Of a DNA stretch of 64,000 bases, positions 36,212 through 45,468 are shown in pieces (position 1 is the first letter of the stretch; every line of letters starts with the position of its first letter). Made by a program: the position numbers and the translations under genes. The DNA comes from Thermomicrobiales bacterium (GTDB taxonomy: Bacteria > Chloroflexota > Chloroflexia > Thermomicrobiales > UBA6265), in the NCBI GenBank assembly GCA_023957115.1, contig JAMLHN010000010.1, forward strand, positions 1 to 64,000, read 5' to 3'. The notes beneath the pieces are model-generated. The model made no database searches. It worked only from the letters and a program-made list of their open reading frames with translations, and was not told the origin of the DNA.

Positions 36212-37360
36212 CTAGGCCAGCTTGCATTCACCGGCGGCGCATCCCATACCGGCGCCGCAGACGTTGCCGCAGGATCCGCAATTGTTGTCGTCCGAGGCCA
36301 AGTCCACGCATCCGAGGCCCTGGCAGTAGCTATAGCCAAACGGGCACTGGCACGACCCGGCGATGCACGGGACGCCCTGCGGGCATGCCTGGCAGGATGG
36401 ACCGCACATCTGCGCATTCGAGTTCAGACTCACCGCCGAATAGCAGACGCCGCTGCATTGGTAATGCTGCTCGGCGTAGCAGTTGCCACCGCAGTAGTAC
36501 GGAGTGCCGCCGAAACAAATATCGGCGCAGATGCACTGATCGGAATCGAGTACCTGACCCTCCGGGCAGCTGGTGAGGCCGCACCCTTCGGTGCAATGGC
36601 ACGTTTCGTAGTCCAGGTAGGAGCCCATCGGGCACGACTCGACGCAGGAATCACCGCAAAGCTCGGTTCCATCCGGACAGGTGCAGTTGCCGTTCACCTC
36701 GTCGGTGCAGACCGAGCCAGCCGGACAACAGACCGGACCGCAGGCCTCGGTCGGAGCCGGGCAGCCACATTGGCAGGTCGTCGGATCGAGCACGTGCGTG
36801 GAGCCGCAATCGATCTCCGGGCAGGCCGGGGTTGCCGTTGCGCCTGCGACGGACGTCGCCGTAGCTGTGGCAAACCCACCGGAGCCATTGTCGATCAACT
36901 GACTCTGGCTCGGATCGATGAGCCAGGAGCCGGTATCGCCCAGCTCCGGTCCACCAAAGACACCGGAAAGCGCGCCAGAGCACGTTTCGATGTCATTTTC
37001 ACCAGTACCGGAAAGCACCAGATGCTGACCGGTCGGGAACATCACCCGCAGATCGAGCGCGCGACCGTCTACCTCACCCACCACCGGCACCGAGACACCG
37101 CCTACCGGGGTGAACGAGCCGGAGTCGATGCCACCGTCCTCCGCTATGGTGATTTCGAGCACACCGGAATAGAGGATGTCGAACGAAGGCCCCGCCGACG
37201 TGAGCGCCTGGATGCTCATCTGGCAGGTAACATCACCCCCCTGCGCATGCGAAGGGAGGACCTTTGCCATGGCGGTTGCCAGACCAGCCGCGCCAGCTGC
37301 ACCCACCGCTTTCCGCCGGGAAAACCGGCGCGCAAGATTATCGAAACGTGTTCCGTCCAT
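36212..37360 (-). CDS. Tat-exported Cys-rich (EGF-like) surface protein
   Basis: 382 aa. Twin-arginine signal S-R-R-K-A-V-G-A-A-G-A-A-G-L-A (about 14-30), cleaved near S-H-A-Q-G. A lipocalin/beta-sandwich-like domain of about 120 residues with few cysteines comes next, then an A-T-A-T linker. A C-terminal half follows with about 40 cysteines in C-x(2-6)-C patterns (C-P-x-G-x-x-L repeats, C-G-S-C-G-N-V-C-G-A-G-M-G-C). The last motif resembles the D-x-x-N-C-G-x-C-G-x-x-C repeats of myxobacterial and chloroflexal surface proteins. Export in a folded state suits a disulfide-rich protein. Function unknown; neighbour of the VIT-VWA gene on the same strand. Confidence 0.8.
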   Translation of the reverse strand: MDGTRFDNLARRFSRRKAVGAAGAAGLATAMAKVLPSHAQGGDVTCQMSIQALTSAGPSFDILYSGVLEITIAEDGGIDSGSFTPVGGVSVPVVGEVDGRALDLRVMFPTGQHLVLSGTGENDIETCSGALSGVFGGPELGDTGSWLIDPSQSQLIDNGSGGFATATATSVAGATATPACPEIDCGSTHVLDPTTCQCGCPAPTEACGPVCCPAGSVCTDEVNGNCTCPDGTELCGDSCVESCPMGSYLDYETCHCTEGCGLTSCPEGQVLDSDQCICADICFGGTPYYCGGNCYAEQHYQCSGVCYSAVSLNSNAQMCGPSCQACPQGVPCIAGSCQCPFGYSYCQGLGCVDLASDDNNCGSCGNVCGAGMGCAAGECKLA

Positions 37361-37414
37361 ACTTCGCCCTTTCTTCTTACTTACGAGCGTCTATCTCATA
37401 CTTTACTACCCACA

Positions 37415-37440
37415 GTAAACGGGCCTTTCGGCCCGTTTAC
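37415..37440 (-). terminator. Hairpin between VIT-VWA and Cys-rich genes
   Basis: GTAAACGGGCC / GGCCCGTTTAC with loop TTTC, 60 nt past the VIT-VWA stop. There is no clear T tract on the minus strand, so termination is probable but not certain. Confidence 0.55.
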
Positions 37441-37500
37441 CATGCGACTACTACCTTAGCGACGGCGAGCCGCTATGAACAGAACGTTTTTACGTATTTG

Positions 37501-39657
37501 CTATGTAGTCACCTCATATGCGACTCCGTCCGCGATCGCGATTACGCGGTCGCCGAGAGAGAACGCGACGGCCAGCTCCGGGTGCTCGGCCACCAGCTCG
37601 AAGTACTCTGCGCTGGCGAACTCGACCTTCACGGTTTCCATCGTTTCCGCGTCGAAGGTCGTCTCGGTCCAGACCCCATCCTTGTAGAGGAACGCCCGGT
37701 CGCCAATCGCGCGAAGCTCGACATCGCCTTCAGTGAACTGGACGGGCGCCGCCGCTTCGGCCGCCGCCATATCCGCGCTCGTGGCAGCGGCATCGACCGC
37801 CGCGCCGCCCGACGCCTCCATTGGCGCTGCGACCGCCGCGTCGTACGACTCCTGCGCCGCTTCCTCACGCCCGGTTTTCGTGAGGATGTCGTCCTCGGTT
37901 ATGAGATATGAGGTATACGGCGTAACGATGCCGTAGCGGATGCTGAGGTCGATGATCGCCTCGGTGAGCTCCTTCTGCTCGCCCTGCAAGCGGATCTGAT
38001 TCATCAGATACCCGATCTTGCGGGTGGCCCAAAGACGCGGCAGACTCTCGGTCGAGGTGGTTTCACCGGTGCTGACGAAGGTCTGGCCCTCGTAGATGTA
38101 GGTCGTTTCCTTGCCGTCGATCTTGCCGCTCAGCTCGATGGTCGCCTTGCCGCCGTCCTTGTAGTGACCGACGATCACCAACTGCGAACCGGCGAAGATG
38201 TCGGGCAGTGGATTCGGATAGATCTCCTCGGTGTCGACACCATCGATCGTCAGCTCGACGTCGGTGAGCACCGGCGTGCTGATCTTGGCGTAGAAGGCGG
38301 AAACGGCTTCGTCGAGCCGCTCACCCGGACGGACATACGAGCTGGCGCCGGAATGCTCAGCCACGAGGTTGTCCAGCAGGACGGTATCGACATCATCGCC
38401 CACACCGAAGGCGAAGAGGCGCACATTCTCCGGGGCGACGTCGCTGACATTGTCGAGAATGTCCGGGGTATCGGTCTCGCCCTCGGTCGGCAGCCCATCG
38501 GTCAGGAAGAGCACATAGGCCGGGCGCTCTTCGTCGACCAGATCCATAGCTTCGGTCAGCGCCTCGTCGATATTGGTGCCGCCGTCCGATTCCAGACGCT
38601 CGACCCACTCTATTGCCTCCTGCGCCTCGGACGCATCCAACAGCTCGTTTTCATAGAGCCGCACGCCGGTGCTGAACTCGACGATGGTGAAACGGTCGCC
38701 CTCGTTCAGGTTCTCGAGGATGTAGACTAGGGCTTCCTTAGCCTGCTCCAGCTTTTCGCCTTCCATGCTGCCCGAGGTATCGAGCACCACGATCACGTCC
38801 TTGCTAATCGCAGTCTCCTGCGCGGGGATGCCCGGCGCGGCCAGGATCATGAAGGTGCCCTGGTCGTCCTGCTCGGACCAATAGGAGAGGAGATTGACGC
38901 CGATCGCCTCCCCGGAGAGGGTGTAGAAGAGATCGAAGTCGGTGTCCGGCTTGACATCGTTGGCTTCCCAGCCAGCAGTGAAATGGTTCTCGTCTTCCTT
39001 GTCGACCACGATCTCGTGGCTCGGGGAATAGACCGCGCGAACCGGTTCTTCTGAGGCCACCTGGACGCTCACGCTGACCGCTTCGATCGGTTCGGCGGAA
39101 AAGCGCTCGGTGTTGAGCGGGTAGCGATAGTGGACCACGCCACCCTCGGAGGCGAGGACCTGCTGGTATCGAATCTGGACACTGGCGTCATCACCCGGTT
39201 CGATCGGATAGATGCTGGCCTGGATGACGTTCTGACCGATGTATTCGAGCAGGGCAGGATCCTTCATCGACTGGACGATTTCTTCGTAGATCTCGCGGGC
39301 TTCATCCGCTTCGAGAATCTGCGCTTCGACCTCCTTGCCATCGACCGTCATGGTGAACTGATCGATCGTGGCGCCGTCCGGCACCGGGAAGAGATAGGTG
39401 CCTTCCGCGACCCAGTCGTTCGGGTTGTGGAAGGTCTGATCGATCTCGGTGGTGGCCAGTTGATTGTCGATGGTGACGTCGACGTGATGGTTCTTGACCA
39501 TCAGCTGATCGCCGATATAGACCGGCGTGTCGCAGCCGGGGTCGCAATCTGGCGGCGTGACCACGATGACCCCATCGGCGCGAGCGCCGGTCACCGTAGC
39601 CACCACCGTAAGCAACATGAGCAGGGCAGCCAACCCATGCACCATTCGTGCGCGCAT
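37501..39657 (-). CDS. Secreted VIT and VWA domain protein
   Basis: 718 aa. Signal peptide (A-A-L-L-M-L-L-T-V-V-A-T-V-T-G-A-R-A). VIT domain at about 45-175 (N-N/D-Q-L-A-T-T-E-I-D-Q-T-F-H-N-P ... G-T-Y-L-F-P-V-P). VWA domain at about 285-460 with a complete MIDAS D-T-S-G-S (293-297), followed by T-D-G-L-P-T. The C-terminus has an Ala/Ser-rich linker and an acidic beta-rich segment. ATG 39657 is preceded by GGAGGAG. The pairing resembles inter-alpha-trypsin inhibitor heavy chains; in bacteria the partner is unknown. Divalent-metal-dependent protein binding outside the cell is inferred. Confidence 0.92.
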   Translation of the reverse strand: MRARMVHGLAALLMLLTVVATVTGARADGVIVVTPPDCDPGCDTPVYIGDQLMVKNHHVDVTIDNQLATTEIDQTFHNPNDWVAEGTYLFPVPDGATIDQFTMTVDGKEVEAQILEADEAREIYEEIVQSMKDPALLEYIGQNVIQASIYPIEPGDDASVQIRYQQVLASEGGVVHYRYPLNTERFSAEPIEAVSVSVQVASEEPVRAVYSPSHEIVVDKEDENHFTAGWEANDVKPDTDFDLFYTLSGEAIGVNLLSYWSEQDDQGTFMILAAPGIPAQETAISKDVIVVLDTSGSMEGEKLEQAKEALVYILENLNEGDRFTIVEFSTGVRLYENELLDASEAQEAIEWVERLESDGGTNIDEALTEAMDLVDEERPAYVLFLTDGLPTEGETDTPDILDNVSDVAPENVRLFAFGVGDDVDTVLLDNLVAEHSGASSYVRPGERLDEAVSAFYAKISTPVLTDVELTIDGVDTEEIYPNPLPDIFAGSQLVIVGHYKDGGKATIELSGKIDGKETTYIYEGQTFVSTGETTSTESLPRLWATRKIGYLMNQIRLQGEQKELTEAIIDLSIRYGIVTPYTSYLITEDDILTKTGREEAAQESYDAAVAAPMEASGGAAVDAAATSADMAAAEAAAPVQFTEGDVELRAIGDRAFLYKDGVWTETTFDAETMETVKVEFASAEYFELVAEHPELAVAFSLGDRVIAIADGVAYEVTT

Positions 39658-40158
39658 ACGCTTATCTCCTCCATTAGCCTGGTCGCTTATCGACTCCGCT
39701 TATCCGCGCCCCGCCCGATCGACCAGTCTGCCCCGGCGGGTGCTTGTGGGTAGGAACGACGGGGGTTGGGGAAAGGTTCCAACGGAGGAGTTAGGAGTTG
39801 GGTATGGCGTAGTGCAGGACTGCTGAATCGCTCCGAGCGTTTCTCTCTACAAACGGGCATTGACCCACAGCCGGACATGGACATCCGACGCTACACCGAT
39901 TTCGGCAGCAAACCTCTTAGTTCGATTCTGCGACGAAGTCGACGCCAATCTCACACATCTGGTTTGACGCGGATTGACGCGGATAAAGGCGCGAATCGAC
40001 GCGATCACACACCAATCCTGACGCCCTCATTGACACCGAATCACACCGAATCACACCGAATCACACCGAATCACACCGAATCACACCGAATTACACCGAA
40101 TTACACGGCACAATAATGCGTACGCAGGAATCCTTGAGGGAAACAGCGCCCACTCCCG
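39658..40158. other. Spacer with decamer array and heptad relic
   Basis: 39781-39800 holds GGAGTTAGGAGTTGGG (heptad type). 39964-40005 has imperfect TTGACGCGGA decamers. 40031-40110 is a clean 10-bp array (unit TCACACCGAA, eight copies, the first and last degenerate). No gene seen. Confidence 0.65.
40031..40110. repeat. 10-bp tandem array, unit TCACACCGAA
   Basis: TGACACCGAA, five TCACACCGAA, TTACACCGAA, TTACACGGCA. It ends about 50 nt beyond the stop codon of the AlbA_2 gene. Confidence 0.9.
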
Positions 40159-41562
40159 TCAAACAGCAGTTTCCCGCAAGGACCACCGAGCCGCTCTCGC
40201 GTTCCCATAAAAATCAACCAGCCCAAGAGATCTCAGCAGCTGCAGGTTGTTCTGGACCGTTCGTAGTGGGATCTCTCCAGGCACAAGCTCCACGAGTTGC
40301 CGCAATGGAACTGGGCCGGATTGAGCCAACGTGTTCAAGATGTCCTGCTGCAACTGCGATAGATTGGTCTCGATCCGGCTGGGTGCAACATATGCGGTCG
40401 GGCGAAACCGAACGGTAAAGCTGTGCCGAGTCGCAACGAATTCCGGCGCGGGAATGCCGGCCGATTGGTTGAGCTCGATCATCTTCAGCGTCCCGCTGCC
40501 CCACGATTCGATGATTCCCTGCCGATAGAACACGCTCGCGATTAGCGGATTCCAGCGTTTCGATTCGTGAGGCACCAGGAGGTCTTCGACCTCGAGTCCG
40601 AAGCGAAGCGGACCGGGACTGGTGATCTCAAGCCGATCGTCATAGATCGCAAGATCGATGCTTGCGCCTCGCACGGCGTAGTCACGATGGCAAATGGCAT
40701 TGGCCATGGCTTCGCGGAGGGCTTCTGTCGGATACAACGGCTCGTCGATCCGCGCAATCTGATCGGGAACGATCCGGCCCGCAATCGGCAGATAGTCGAT
40801 CCAGAATTGCTGAGCCCGCACAAAGAGTTCGAACGCGTTCCCAATGTACTGTCGGTTGTCCCGAAACTCGCTCTTCGTCGTCCCACGAAAGCGCGCAACC
40901 CGTAGCATGGATTGGGGATAATCCGGCAGCAGCCGGTTCTCTTTTGCGAAGAGCACCATGGCGGCATTCAACGGTATCCCATCCCGGATCAGTCCGAACC
41001 CAAGCAGAAGCTCTTCGATATCCCGTGTAATTGGATCGGTCAGACGCTGCCGTCGGATGGACTCTTGAACAGTGCTCAGGATCTGCTTGTGGTCCAGGTC
41101 TTCGATCGTGTAACCGATCGCGAGACGATCCTCCCAGCTATCGGCTCGGTGCGCCTCTTCGACAAACCGCTGCTGAAAGAGCGTGGTCGGCATACGGGAC
41201 GTCGATTTACCAAGGCGCTGATAGGGAATGCCATCGAAGGTATGCGTCCGCTCGGACGCAGGAAGTCGAATGGCGATCACCGATTTACCGTTGTCCAGCG
41301 GCGTCGTGGAAATGCTCGGGTCTGCCATTGGCTCGATGCGACGAATAGCGTTCGCGACGCGCTCCATCGTCTGATCCCCTATGTCCTGCCCGCGCACCTC
41401 TCCAGTGTCGGTCACCCCGAACAGTAAGACTCCGGATGCGCCGGTGTTGAGCATCCCGCAAGCTGCTTGCATACCCGCGTTGAGCTCAGCCGTGGACGAC
41501 TTGAACTCAAGCGTCTCGGATTCACCCCGGGCCGCCAATTGAAGCAACTCTTCTCGATTCAT
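40159..41562 (-). CDS. AlbA_2 (Schlafen-type) domain ATPase/regulator
   Basis: 467 aa. The N-terminal AlbA_2 domain has E-T-L-E-F-K-S-S-T, G-A-S-G-V-L-L-F-G-V-T-D-T-G-E-V-R-G and P-Y-Q-R-L-G. A central GHKL-like HATPase region (E-A-L-R-E-A-M-A-N-A-I-C-H-R-D-Y, L-E-I-T-S-P-G) and a C-terminal winged helix (L-Q-Q-D-I-L-N-T-L-A-Q) follow. This order is typical of ATP-dependent transcriptional regulators of COG2865. ATG 41562 was preferred over GTG 41574. It starts 34 nt after the ParD-like gene, in the position where a toxin would be expected. Target unknown. Confidence 0.88.
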   Translation of the reverse strand: MNREELLQLAARGESETLEFKSSTAELNAGMQAACGMLNTGASGVLLFGVTDTGEVRGQDIGDQTMERVANAIRRIEPMADPSISTTPLDNGKSVIAIRLPASERTHTFDGIPYQRLGKSTSRMPTTLFQQRFVEEAHRADSWEDRLAIGYTIEDLDHKQILSTVQESIRRQRLTDPITRDIEELLLGFGLIRDGIPLNAAMVLFAKENRLLPDYPQSMLRVARFRGTTKSEFRDNRQYIGNAFELFVRAQQFWIDYLPIAGRIVPDQIARIDEPLYPTEALREAMANAICHRDYAVRGASIDLAIYDDRLEITSPGPLRFGLEVEDLLVPHESKRWNPLIASVFYRQGIIESWGSGTLKMIELNQSAGIPAPEFVATRHSFTVRFRPTAYVAPSRIETNLSQLQQDILNTLAQSGPVPLRQLVELVPGEIPLRTVQNNLQLLRSLGLVDFYGNARAARWSLRETAV

Positions 41563-41596
41563 AAAAGGACCCACTCGATCGGTTCACCATGTCGCG

Positions 41597-41884
41597 TCAC
41601 GAATCGCTTTCAGCAACGGACCGTTGCTTATGCAACGCCGTGAGGTAGGCACGCATCTCGTCAGAGCTGATCGCCTGCGACGGGTCGGCTCGCAACTCGT
41701 CGTAGGCAGCGGCAACCTCGGTCCGGAGCCAGGTCTCGATCGCTTCCTCGCGAGCGAAGAGCGCCCGCAGACCGTCACGCACGACCTCGCTCTCGCTTGC
41801 GTACACGCCCGAAGCGACGCGCTCCTTGAGCGCCTCGGCCATGTTGTTGGGGAGGGTGATGCTGAGTTGTTTGGTCGTGCGCAT
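41597..41884 (-). CDS. Ribbon-helix-helix (ParD/CopG-like) antitoxin-type protein
   Basis: 95 aa. The N-terminal RHH (K-Q-L-S-I-T-L-P-N-N-M-A-E-A-L-K-E-R-V) is followed by Y-A-S-E-S-E-V-V-R-D-G-L-R-A-L, the ParD signature, and an acidic C-terminal helix of the kind that binds a ParE-type toxin. GAGG lies upstream of the ATG. No ParE/RelE-type gene follows; the next gene is the AlbA_2 ATPase 34 nt away. Confidence 0.85.
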   Translation of the reverse strand: MRTTKQLSITLPNNMAEALKERVASGVYASESEVVRDGLRALFAREEAIETWLRTEVAAAYDELRADPSQAISSDEMRAYLTALHKQRSVAESDS

Positions 41885-41995
41885 GATCGAGCCTCACTTT
41901 CGATATGACTCAATCCTACTCCGTGTCGCTCTCCCCTGCCATGGCAGAGACCTCGAGCGCGTGTCCCGCCCGGACGCGCCAATTCGGACGTTCGG

Positions 41996-42331
41996 TCAGG
42001 ATTCTGGGTCGTAGAAGAGTTCCCGGACCTCTTGCGCGCAGCGGCAGGCGGCGGCGAGTTTGGCGGCCCAGTCGAGAGCTTCTTCGCGGGTGGGAACTTC
42101 GATGATGGAGAATCCGCCGAGGACGGCCTTGGTTTCCGGATAGGGACCGTCGGTGACGGTTCCGTCAGTGGCGACGATGCTTGCCTGTTGCGTGTACAGA
42201 CCGGCGCCGAAGATCCAGACGCCGGCATCCTTTGCTTCCCGGACGACCTTGTGGGATGCCTCACTGACCGCGGGGAGGTCCTCCTCAGGGATGATCATCG
42301 TGCCGTCGTCGAATGAGATCAAGAATCGCAT
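41996..42331 (-). CDS. YCII-related (DGPF) domain protein
   Basis: 111 aa. Ferredoxin-like YCII fold with the D-G-P-Y-P-E-T-K-A-V-L-G-G-F-S-I-I-E-V motif and an early M-R-F-L-I-S-F strand. ATG 42331 matches the family start; an upstream in-frame segment lacks homology. These proteins often accompany ECF sigma factors, but none is adjacent here. Function unknown. Confidence 0.87.
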   Translation of the reverse strand: MRFLISFDDGTMIIPEEDLPAVSEASHKVVREAKDAGVWIFGAGLYTQQASIVATDGTVTDGPYPETKAVLGGFSIIEVPTREEALDWAAKLAAACRCAQEVRELFYDPES

Positions 42332-42422
42332 CACTTGGGAAGTCCTTTCGGTCTCGTGAATCGTTGCCTGACCATGTCTCTCTGTCGGGTTGGAACACCT
42401 CGATGCGGTTGCTCCCAACAAG

Positions 42423-42459
42423 AGATCCTTCGCTGCGGCTCAGGATGACAGGGGTGTGG
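42423..42459. repeat. Dispersed repeat AGATCCTTCGCTGCGG type
   Basis: AGATCCTTCGCTGCGGCTCA followed by GGATGACAGGGGTGTGG; about 75% identical to 16508-16545. It lies between the YCII gene and the end of the UvrA-like gene. Confidence 0.6.
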
Positions 42460-42461
42460 CA

Positions 42462-44849
42462 TTAGTTCCGCACGTACGCTGCCAAATGCGTACCGGTAAG
42501 CGTCGATTTGGCGGCGACCAAATCGACAGGGGGTCCTTCGAAGACGATGCGGCCGCCATCGTGTCCGGCGCCGGGGCCGAGATCGACGATCCAGTCGGCG
42601 TGGGCCATGACGGCCTGGTGGTGCTCGATGACGATGACCGATTTCCCGGCATCCACCAACTTGTCGAGCAGGGCGAGCAGGTTTTCGACATCGGCCAAGT
42701 GGAGTCCGCTGGTCGGCTCGTCGAGAATATAAACCTCACCCGATTCAGCCATCGCGATCGCCAGCTTGAGCCGTTGCCGTTCGCCGCCAGAGAGGGTCGT
42801 AAGCGGCTGCCCGAGCCGGATATATCCCAGGCCAACATCGTTCAGCCGCTCGAGAATTTTCATCGCCGCCGGAAGCTTTGCCTCACCGGTACTGAAAAAC
42901 GACAGCGCCTCCGAAACCGGCAGGTCGAGCACCTCGGCGATATTCAATCCGCCGAGCCGGTAGTCGAGCACCGATGCCTGGAAGCGCTTCCCGCCACATT
43001 CCTCGCAGATTGTGATGACGCCCTGCATCATGGCCAGATCGGTGTAGATCACGCCAGCGCCGTTGCAGGCCGGGCAGGCGCCTTCGGAATTGGCGCTGAA
43101 GAGGGCGGGTTTCACGCCATTCGCCTTGGCGAAGGCTTTGCGAATCGGTTCGAGCAAACCGGTATAGGTGGCTGGATTGCTGCGCCGCGATCCCTTGATC
43201 GGAGTTTGGTCGATGGCGACCACACCGTCGCGTTTGGCGACCGAACCATGGATGAGCGAGCTTTTGCCCGACCCGGCCACACCGGTCACCACCACCAGCA
43301 CGCCAGTGGGAATATCGACATCGACATTTTGCAGGTTGTGCGTGTTGGCGCCACGCACCTCGAGCGCCCCGGAGGACGCTCGCACGGACGGTTTGAGCGA
43401 GGCGCGGTCGTCCAAGTGCCGTCCGGTGAGGGTGTCGCTGGTCCGAAGCTGGTCGACGGTGCCTTCGAAGACGACCTCGCCACCGGCCGTGCCGGCGCCC
43501 GGCCCAAGATCGACGACGTGATCGGCAATGGCCATCACTTCCGGTTTGTGTTCGACGACCAGGATGGTGTTGCCCTTATCCCGCAGGGAGAGCAGGAGCT
43601 CGTTCATCCGCTGGATGTCATGCGGATGGAGTCCGACGGTCGGTTCGTCGAAGACATAGGTGACATCGGTCAGCGGGGAACCGAGGTGGCGGATCATCTT
43701 GGTGCGCTGCGCCTCGCCACCGGAGAGGGTGCCCGCCGGGCGTTCCAGACTCAGGTAGCCAAGCCCGATCTCGACGAACGAATCGAGCGTATGCTGCAAC
43801 GCTGCGAGCAGTGGAGCAACGGTCGGTTCGTCCAATCCACGAATCCACTCGGCCAGATCGCTGATCTGCATGGCGCAGGCATCGGCGATGTCGATCCCTT
43901 TGATTTTCGATGACCGCGCCAGCTCGTTGAGCCGGGTGCCATTGCAATCGGGGCAGGTGGAGAAGGTGATCGCCCGCTCGACGAAGGCACGGATATGCGG
44001 CTGCATCGCCTCCTTGTCTTTCGACAGCATGGATTTCTGGATACGGGGAATCAGCCCCTCGTAGGTGACATTGATGCCGTCGACCTTGATCTTGGTCGGT
44101 TCCTTATAAAGGAGCGCGTTCAGCTCTTTGTTCGTGAAGTCGCGGATCGGTTTGTTGGGATCGAAAAAACCGCAGCCGCTGAAGATACGGCCGTACCAGC
44201 CATCCATGCTGTATCCCGGAATGGTGAGCGCGCCCTCGTTGAGCGATTTGGAATCGTCGTAGAGCTGGGTGAGATCGAAATCGCTGATCGAGCCGGTCCC
44301 CTCACAACGCGGACACATGCCGCCCTGGGCGGAAAAGGTTTCGACCTTTGCCTCTCTGGGACGATTCCCCTTTTCGACCACCATCGTGCCGCTCGCTTTG
44401 ACGGTGGCCATATTGAACGAGAAGGCATTGGACGAGCCGATATGTGGTTGTCCGAGGCGGCTGAAGAGGATGCGCAGCATCGCGTTGGTGTCGGTCGCGG
44501 TGCCGACGGTCGAGCGGATATTGGCGCCCATGCGTTCCTGGTCGACGATGATGGCGGTGGTCAATCCCTCCAGCAGATCGACGTCGGGCCGGTTGAGCGT
44601 GGGCATGAACCCTTGCACGAAGGCGGAATAGGTTTCGTTGATCAGCCGTTGGGATTCAGCCGCGATCGTTCCGAAGACCAGAGAGCTCTTGCCCGATCCC
44701 GAAACCCCGGTGAAGACCGTCAATCGCCGTTTTGGCAGCTCGACACTGACATGCTTGAGGTTGTTTTCACGCGCGCCCTGCACGCGGATGGTGTCATGGC
44801 TGTCGGCGGCATGCATCGTGGGAATACTGGTCTCCAACGTTACGGGCAT
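42462..44849 (-). CDS. UvrA-like excinuclease ABC protein (UvrA2/drug-resistance class)
   Basis: 795 aa, about 150 shorter than housekeeping UvrA. Two ABC ATPase halves: Walker A G-V-S-G-S-G-K-S-S and G-V-A-G-S-G-K-S-S, signatures L-S-G-G-E-A-Q-R and L-S-G-G-E-R-Q-R-L, Walker B V-F-D-E-P-T and I-L-D-E-P-T. Zinc modules C-P-R-C-E-G-T-G, C-P-D-C-N-G-T-R, C-P-A-C-N-G-A-G and C-E-E-C-G-G-K-R are present. The smaller size fits the UvrA2/DrrC-like group implicated in tolerance to DNA-intercalating drugs. ATG 44849 has AAGGAGG upstream. Confidence 0.92.
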   Translation of the reverse strand: MPVTLETSIPTMHAADSHDTIRVQGARENNLKHVSVELPKRRLTVFTGVSGSGKSSLVFGTIAAESQRLINETYSAFVQGFMPTLNRPDVDLLEGLTTAIIVDQERMGANIRSTVGTATDTNAMLRILFSRLGQPHIGSSNAFSFNMATVKASGTMVVEKGNRPREAKVETFSAQGGMCPRCEGTGSISDFDLTQLYDDSKSLNEGALTIPGYSMDGWYGRIFSGCGFFDPNKPIRDFTNKELNALLYKEPTKIKVDGINVTYEGLIPRIQKSMLSKDKEAMQPHIRAFVERAITFSTCPDCNGTRLNELARSSKIKGIDIADACAMQISDLAEWIRGLDEPTVAPLLAALQHTLDSFVEIGLGYLSLERPAGTLSGGEAQRTKMIRHLGSPLTDVTYVFDEPTVGLHPHDIQRMNELLLSLRDKGNTILVVEHKPEVMAIADHVVDLGPGAGTAGGEVVFEGTVDQLRTSDTLTGRHLDDRASLKPSVRASSGALEVRGANTHNLQNVDVDIPTGVLVVVTGVAGSGKSSLIHGSVAKRDGVVAIDQTPIKGSRRSNPATYTGLLEPIRKAFAKANGVKPALFSANSEGACPACNGAGVIYTDLAMMQGVITICEECGGKRFQASVLDYRLGGLNIAEVLDLPVSEALSFFSTGEAKLPAAMKILERLNDVGLGYIRLGQPLTTLSGGERQRLKLAIAMAESGEVYILDEPTSGLHLADVENLLALLDKLVDAGKSVIVIEHHQAVMAHADWIVDLGPGAGHDGGRIVFEGPPVDLVAAKSTLTGTHLAAYVRN

Positions 44850-44988
44850 CTGTTTCGAGCCTCCTTCTGGCAGCGCAGCCACAATCAAGAACTGCGCCAC
44901 ACCCGATCGCGGTCGGATCGGGCATTGTTCTCGTGCAATCGTTCGTCGGGGCAAATCTCAGTCTATCGGCTCGTCGAACGAGCCGTGC

Positions 44989-45468
44989 TCAATCGACGAG
45001 CCACGTACCCTCGCGCATCAACGCTCGCCCGGAGAGCTCGTTCTCTTCGCGCCATGCCTGGATGCGCCGAGGTGTAACGCGGAACCAGCAGTATCGTGAG
45101 CCGAGGGTCCGTGGATCGAATCCGGTGCGGGCCGCGAACTGGTCGCCTCTCGCCGCTGACAATGCATCGATTGGCAGGATCTCCACCGTTCCATCGATCA
45201 TCGTCACGTCGCGCGTGTCGCCCAACCCGATGCGTACGCTCCGGCTCGCGCTCAGATTGCGCCCGGTTGGGCTTTGCGCGAGCGTTGCCAACAACAACGC
45301 CTCACCATCCCAGTCGAAAGAGAGCGGGACAAGAAACGGCTCCCCTTCGATGGATGCGGTCGCAACCCAACAATCGACATCGTGCTCCAGGCGATGCATT
45401 GTGTCGCGCCGGCGCTGTTCAGGTGTTCGGGAGGCGTAGGGAGCCGTTCCAGTTTCATCGACGGTCAT
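44989..45468 (-). CDS. PPOX-fold (pyridoxamine 5'-phosphate oxidase family) protein
   Basis: 159 aa flavin/F420-binding split barrel: D-C-W-V-A-T-A-S-I-E-G-E-P-F-L-V-P-L-S-F-D-W-D-G, L-A-Q-S-P-T-G-R-N-L, and the terminal W-R-E-E-N-E-L-S-G-R. It matches the group of F420- or FMN-dependent PPOX proteins of Actinobacteria and Chloroflexota. ATG 45468 lies just after AAGGAT. It precedes the UvrA-like gene with a 140-nt gap. Substrate unknown. Confidence 0.85.
   Translation of the reverse strand: MTVDETGTAPYASRTPEQRRRDTMHRLEHDVDCWVATASIEGEPFLVPLSFDWDGEALLLATLAQSPTGRNLSASRSVRIGLGDTRDVTMIDGTVEILPIDALSAARGDQFAARTGFDPRTLGSRYCWFRVTPRRIQAWREENELSGRALMREGTWLVD

Noticed and set aside
40031..40110. Decamer array considered as plasmid-type iterons/origin
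   Set aside because: No Rep or Par-type replication gene nearby; the units are shorter than typical 17-22-bp iterons.
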